Shown here in pieces: positions 61,014 through 64,000 of a stretch of DNA of 64,000 bases; position 1 is the first letter of the stretch, and each line of letters starts with the position of its first letter. Origin of the DNA: DAOUET01 sp034430155 (GTDB lineage Bacteria > Chloroflexota > Anaerolineae > Anaerolineales > UBA4823); contig DAOUET010000145.1 in assembly GCA_034430155.1 (NCBI GenBank), positions 11,078 to 75,077 of the forward strand. Direction: 5' to 3'. Position numbers and translations under genes: made by a program. The notes beneath the pieces are model-generated. The model was given only the letters and a program-made list of their open reading frames with translations, was not told where the DNA came from and made no database searches.

Positions 61014-63838
61014 TCAAGAGCTTTCTCAATAGCTTCTTGCAGAGCCATCAAACCATCCATGGCATCTGATCCCAGGTGGACCCGGATTACCCGGCGTCCG
61101 TGTTTACGCAAGGCTTCCAGGTCACCTAAAGCCTCGGCGCGTTTGAAGACACCAAATGTGTAAGGTTCATCCCGTACCTCGGGGTCAGCCTCATCATCCG
61201 CGGTCAATTGTAAAAATAAGCCATTGTTTGGCCCGCCTTTGTGATATTGGCCGGTAGAGTGCAGAAAGCGTGGCCCGTAACCCAGCGTAGTTGCCAGGTG
61301 CAAGCTGTCGCGCACACCCATGCGAATTTTCTGGAGTAACTGATCCGTTTCAGGGTTTTCGGTTAGATAAGCCATTAAAGCCAGATAGTCTCCGGGCTTG
61401 GCCTGCTTCAGGAATTCAGCCAATGTTTCCGTCGCGGTGGAGGCCACCTTTTCAGCAAAGAGGCTCAGAGGTTTTTCGATGAGATCAGGCTTACCCTCTG
61501 GCAAATGCCCTTCCTGGCGCACTGTCTGGAGCAACCGATTGGTGTTATCCTTACTTTCCTGGACATTTGGCTGATCGAAGGCGTTTATGCCCAATACAGA
61601 ACCGGCAGCGGCAGTGGCGATCTCCCAACGGAAGAACTCATCCCCTAAATCCATGAGATCATCCATAGTGATAGTGGCGACAGGGTGACCAGCTTTGCGA
61701 AGTGCTTCCACCGCGCTTTCAAGATACTCATCACGCTCCCCTTTTAGATGAAAATGTATAAAGAAGCGGTCCTTTCCATATACGCTGGGTTTCCCAATTG
61801 TTTCACCTACCACTGGTAACAGGCCAGTACCCTCCTTACCAGTGCTCTCGGCCAGCAGTTGCTCCAACCACATACCAAAAGTGGCGATTGACTCCGGCAT
61901 GAGAAAAGTCACTTTATTTACCCCTTGTCTGGCAAGCTCTCCCATGGCAGCCCCCAGCATGACGCCAGGGTTTTCATGTACCGGCACGCAAGAGGCGCAG
62001 GCGTGCACCATCCGCAGAGCACGCCCCAGTAATTCGGGAACGTCCACGCCCATCAGGACAGCGGGTACCAATCCGAAGTAGGAGAGCGCTGAATAACGCC
62101 CTCCAATATCCGAGTAGTTTAAAAAGATCCTGCGGAATCCGTTTTCTTTAGCCAGGGCCTCTAATGATGTGCTGGGATCTGTGATAGCGACAAAATTCTC
62201 CCCGGTGGGAGGCATTTTATGGGTAGAAACCCAATGGTAGAAATAGTCACCCAGAGCACGAGTTTCTGCGGTCGAGCCTGACTTACTGGCAACGATGAAA
62301 AGGGTATCATCCATGGGGATTTGCCGTTCAACTCGTAAAATCGAGGCGGGGTCATTGGTGTCCAAAACGGTCAATGGCAAGCCATTTTCTCCTGGCGCTA
62401 AGTTCTTTTCGAATACCAACGGCGCCAGGCTGCTGCCCCCCATACCCAGGTGCACTACATGCTGAATTCCCGCTGCTTTCACCTCCTTAGCGAATTGCAG
62501 CAAATCGGGAAGGTTCTCTTCCATCTTTTCTGCAACATGCAACCATCCCAGGGCATTACGGATGACCTCTTGTTCTTTTTGGTCGTCTTTCCACAAACTG
62601 GCATCTTTACGCCACAGACGGGCGCTAAACCTTGCTTCTTCCAGGTTAGCGATGGTTTGTTGAACTTCAGTTTTATATTTTCCTAAATGGACCACCTGCC
62701 GGTCAATCAGCTCTTCAAGGATGAGATCGCGTTTTTTCTCCAATGTCACCACGACTTTGTCATAGGAAGCGATGAATTTATCCACCCCTTGATTTTCTAA
62801 CTGCTGGCTTACATCATCGATATCAATGCCCACCTGTTCCAGACCCTGGAGCACTCCATCCGCCTCAGAGATAGCCAACTCCAAGGTCCGAGATGGATTG
62901 CCATGGTCTCGGTATGCATTTAACGTTTCGAGTGGTAAGGTGTTGACCGTCTCGGGACCGATTAAATTCTCCACATATTTCACATCGCTATAAGCTGGAT
63001 TTTTCGTGCTGGTACTGGCCCAAAGCAAGCGCTGTGGTCGAGCGCCATGCGCTATCAATTCGCGAAAGCGTTCACTCTCGAATAATTCCTTGTAGATCTG
63101 AAAGGCTGCTTTGGCGCTGGCGATTGCCACCTGTCCATGCAAGCGTGTGGCAATTTCGCCATTGCGACCACCTTCAGCCATTATTTTTTCCAGAATCGGG
63201 TCGACCAGTACATCGATACGGCTCAGGAAGAAACTGGCCACAGAAGCAATGTGATCAACTGGTTCACCCTTCGCAAGGCGGGTTTCAAGGCCTTGGATAT
63301 AAGCTTCAGCCACCTTTCGATAACGAGACAATCCAAAAAGCAAGGTAACGTTAACGTTAATGCCCTCACTGGTAAGCTGTTCGATGACCTGCAGCCCTTC
63401 CTCAGTTGCCGGTACTTTGATCATCACATTCGGACACTCCAGTTCATTCCAAAACCGGCGAGCTTCTTCTAAGGTACCAGAACTATCATGAGCCAGATAA
63501 GGAGACACCTCCAGGCTGACAAATCCATGGTCACCTTGTGAGCGCCGGTAAAGGGGCAGGAAAAGACCGGCAGCCTCCTGAACATCTTCGACCGCCAGGA
63601 TTTCATAGATTTCGGCTGGTTCCTTATCCTCAAGAGACAGGGCATGCACAGCTTTTTCGTAATCATGGCTGCCATCGATGGCTTTTTCCAGAATGGATGG
63701 GTTGACCGTAACCCCATTTAAGCCATCCTCATCAATCAACCTCTGTAGTTCACCAGATTTTAGAATTCCCCTGCGAATATAGTCCAGCCAGATACTCTGG
63801 CCAAATGATTGAATCTTCCACAACGAATTGTTGTTCAT
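61010..63838 (-). CDS. tal-pgi: Bifunctional transaldolase / glucose-6-phosphate isomerase
   Basis: 942 residues, a fusion of two enzymes. Residues 1 to about 370 are transaldolase (SIWLDYIRRGIL, GVTVNPSILEKAI, VMIKVPATEEGLQVIEQL with the Schiff-base region, LLWASTSTKNPAYSD). Residues from about 430 to 942 are a phosphoglucose isomerase with SIS folds (VVHLGMGGSSLAPLV, IVASKSGSTAETRA, DIGGRYSALSYFGLVPA). It links the non-oxidative pentose phosphate branch to glycolysis in one polypeptide. AAGGAAGG precedes the ATG. gnd lies about 6 kb away in the same orientation; the lipoprotein gene follows with a 4-base overlap. Confidence 0.96.
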   Translation of the reverse strand: MNNNSLWKIQSFGQSIWLDYIRRGILKSGELQRLIDEDGLNGVTVNPSILEKAIDGSHDYEKAVHALSLEDKEPAEIYEILAVEDVQEAAGLFLPLYRRSQGDHGFVSLEVSPYLAHDSSGTLEEARRFWNELECPNVMIKVPATEEGLQVIEQLTSEGINVNVTLLFGLSRYRKVAEAYIQGLETRLAKGEPVDHIASVASFFLSRIDVLVDPILEKIMAEGGRNGEIATRLHGQVAIASAKAAFQIYKELFESERFRELIAHGARPQRLLWASTSTKNPAYSDVKYVENLIGPETVNTLPLETLNAYRDHGNPSRTLELAISEADGVLQGLEQVGIDIDDVSQQLENQGVDKFIASYDKVVVTLEKKRDLILEELIDRQVVHLGKYKTEVQQTIANLEEARFSARLWRKDASLWKDDQKEQEVIRNALGWLHVAEKMEENLPDLLQFAKEVKAAGIQHVVHLGMGGSSLAPLVFEKNLAPGENGLPLTVLDTNDPASILRVERQIPMDDTLFIVASKSGSTAETRALGDYFYHWVSTHKMPPTGENFVAITDPSTSLEALAKENGFRRIFLNYSDIGGRYSALSYFGLVPAVLMGVDVPELLGRALRMVHACASCVPVHENPGVMLGAAMGELARQGVNKVTFLMPESIATFGMWLEQLLAESTGKEGTGLLPVVGETIGKPSVYGKDRFFIHFHLKGERDEYLESAVEALRKAGHPVATITMDDLMDLGDEFFRWEIATAAAGSVLGINAFDQPNVQESKDNTNRLLQTVRQEGHLPEGKPDLIEKPLSLFAEKVASTATETLAEFLKQAKPGDYLALMAYLTENPETDQLLQKIRMGVRDSLHLATTLGYGPRFLHSTGQYHKGGPNNGLFLQLTADDEADPEVRDEPYTFGVFKRAEALGDLEALRKHGRRVIRVHLGSDAMDGLMALQEAIEKALE

Positions 63839-64000
63839 TGATTGCCTTCCTTATTTAAAGCTTCTTCTTACTCTCCAATTTTAGACTTGCTTATGGAGCA
63901 ACCAAAACAAAGTCGGACAATTTGCGACATTGCTGTCACTATGAGCCGCCTCAGGAAGCGAAGAGTCCATGTTACGATCGTTTTAATCGAGCAATTCAGG

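Noticed and set aside
1..64000. CRISPR arrays, insertion sequences, integrases, phage genes
   Set aside because: No regularly spaced repeats, transposase-like frames or terminal inverted repeats with target duplications were seen.

Overview
The window looks like a chromosomal segment of an Anaerolineae-type member of the Chloroflexota. This is an inference from gene content, not from a marker gene. The pointers are lipoproteins and TPR proteins with Thr/Pro-rich linkers, an F420-type luciferase-like oxidoreductase, a fused transaldolase/glucose-6-phosphate isomerase, a giant multi-GAF hybrid histidine kinase, and a CIRCE-controlled groES-groEL pair. I see no rRNA, tRNA, CRISPR array, insertion sequence or phage gene. 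The segment reads as core and housekeeping DNA with some accessory modules.

Left part (1-18.4 kb). Two related TPR proteins are followed by groES-groEL behind a textbook promoter and a perfect CIRCE operator. A promoter/terminator-bounded stretch that may encode a small RNA comes next, then RNase J. A leftward operon of thioesterase, M42 peptidase, LLM oxidoreductase and protein-isoaspartate methyltransferase meets RNase J tail to tail. A divergent membrane-anchored TPR protein overlaps a CopD-like gene broken by two in-frame stops. Leftward rimO, a HAL2-like phosphatase and a GT39-like glycosyltransferase are packed head to tail. Their upstream neighbours are a RodZ-like protein with two HTH domains and ribosomal protein L9 with a long acidic tail. 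recO points the other way.

Middle part (18.4-41 kb). This holds the 1807-residue GAF/PAS histidine kinase-receiver hybrid and an unrecognised protein with nuclease-like and winged-helix-like ends. PolX follows, with an apparently altered polymerase active site, then an App1-type phosphatase, a PH-domain membrane protein, a creatininase-family protein with a degenerate extra N-terminal domain, a C45 acyltransferase-like hydrolase and two surface lipoproteins. Between the lipoproteins lie a D-Ala-D-Ala ligase-like ATP-grasp enzyme and a leftward vWA-PP2C-protein kinase triad. That triad matches the TerY-P signalling modules known from tellurite/stress-response loci, and here its kinase carries a long glycine-rich membrane tail.

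Right part (41-64 kb). This contains a small Mth938-like protein, a PlsC-type acyltransferase, the AzlCD branched-chain amino acid exporter, a short GH3-like acyl-adenylating enzyme, a small membrane protein, a rifampicin-phosphotransferase-like three-domain enzyme, a small secreted protein and an ARMT1/DUF89-type protein. A gnd/H+-ATPase pair follows. A peptide ABC transporter operon has a binding protein and two permeases but no ATPases in the window, plus a HAD phosphatase. The window ends with a Tal-Pgi fusion translationally coupled to a lipoprotein. gnd and tal-pgi together point to an active pentose phosphate pathway.

A recurring theme is transcription start signals very close to start codons. 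Several genes have a -10-like hexamer six or seven bases before ATG/GTG and no ribosome binding site, which suggests leaderless mRNAs. All coordinates come from reading the sequence. Family assignments rest on recognised motifs, since no database search was possible.
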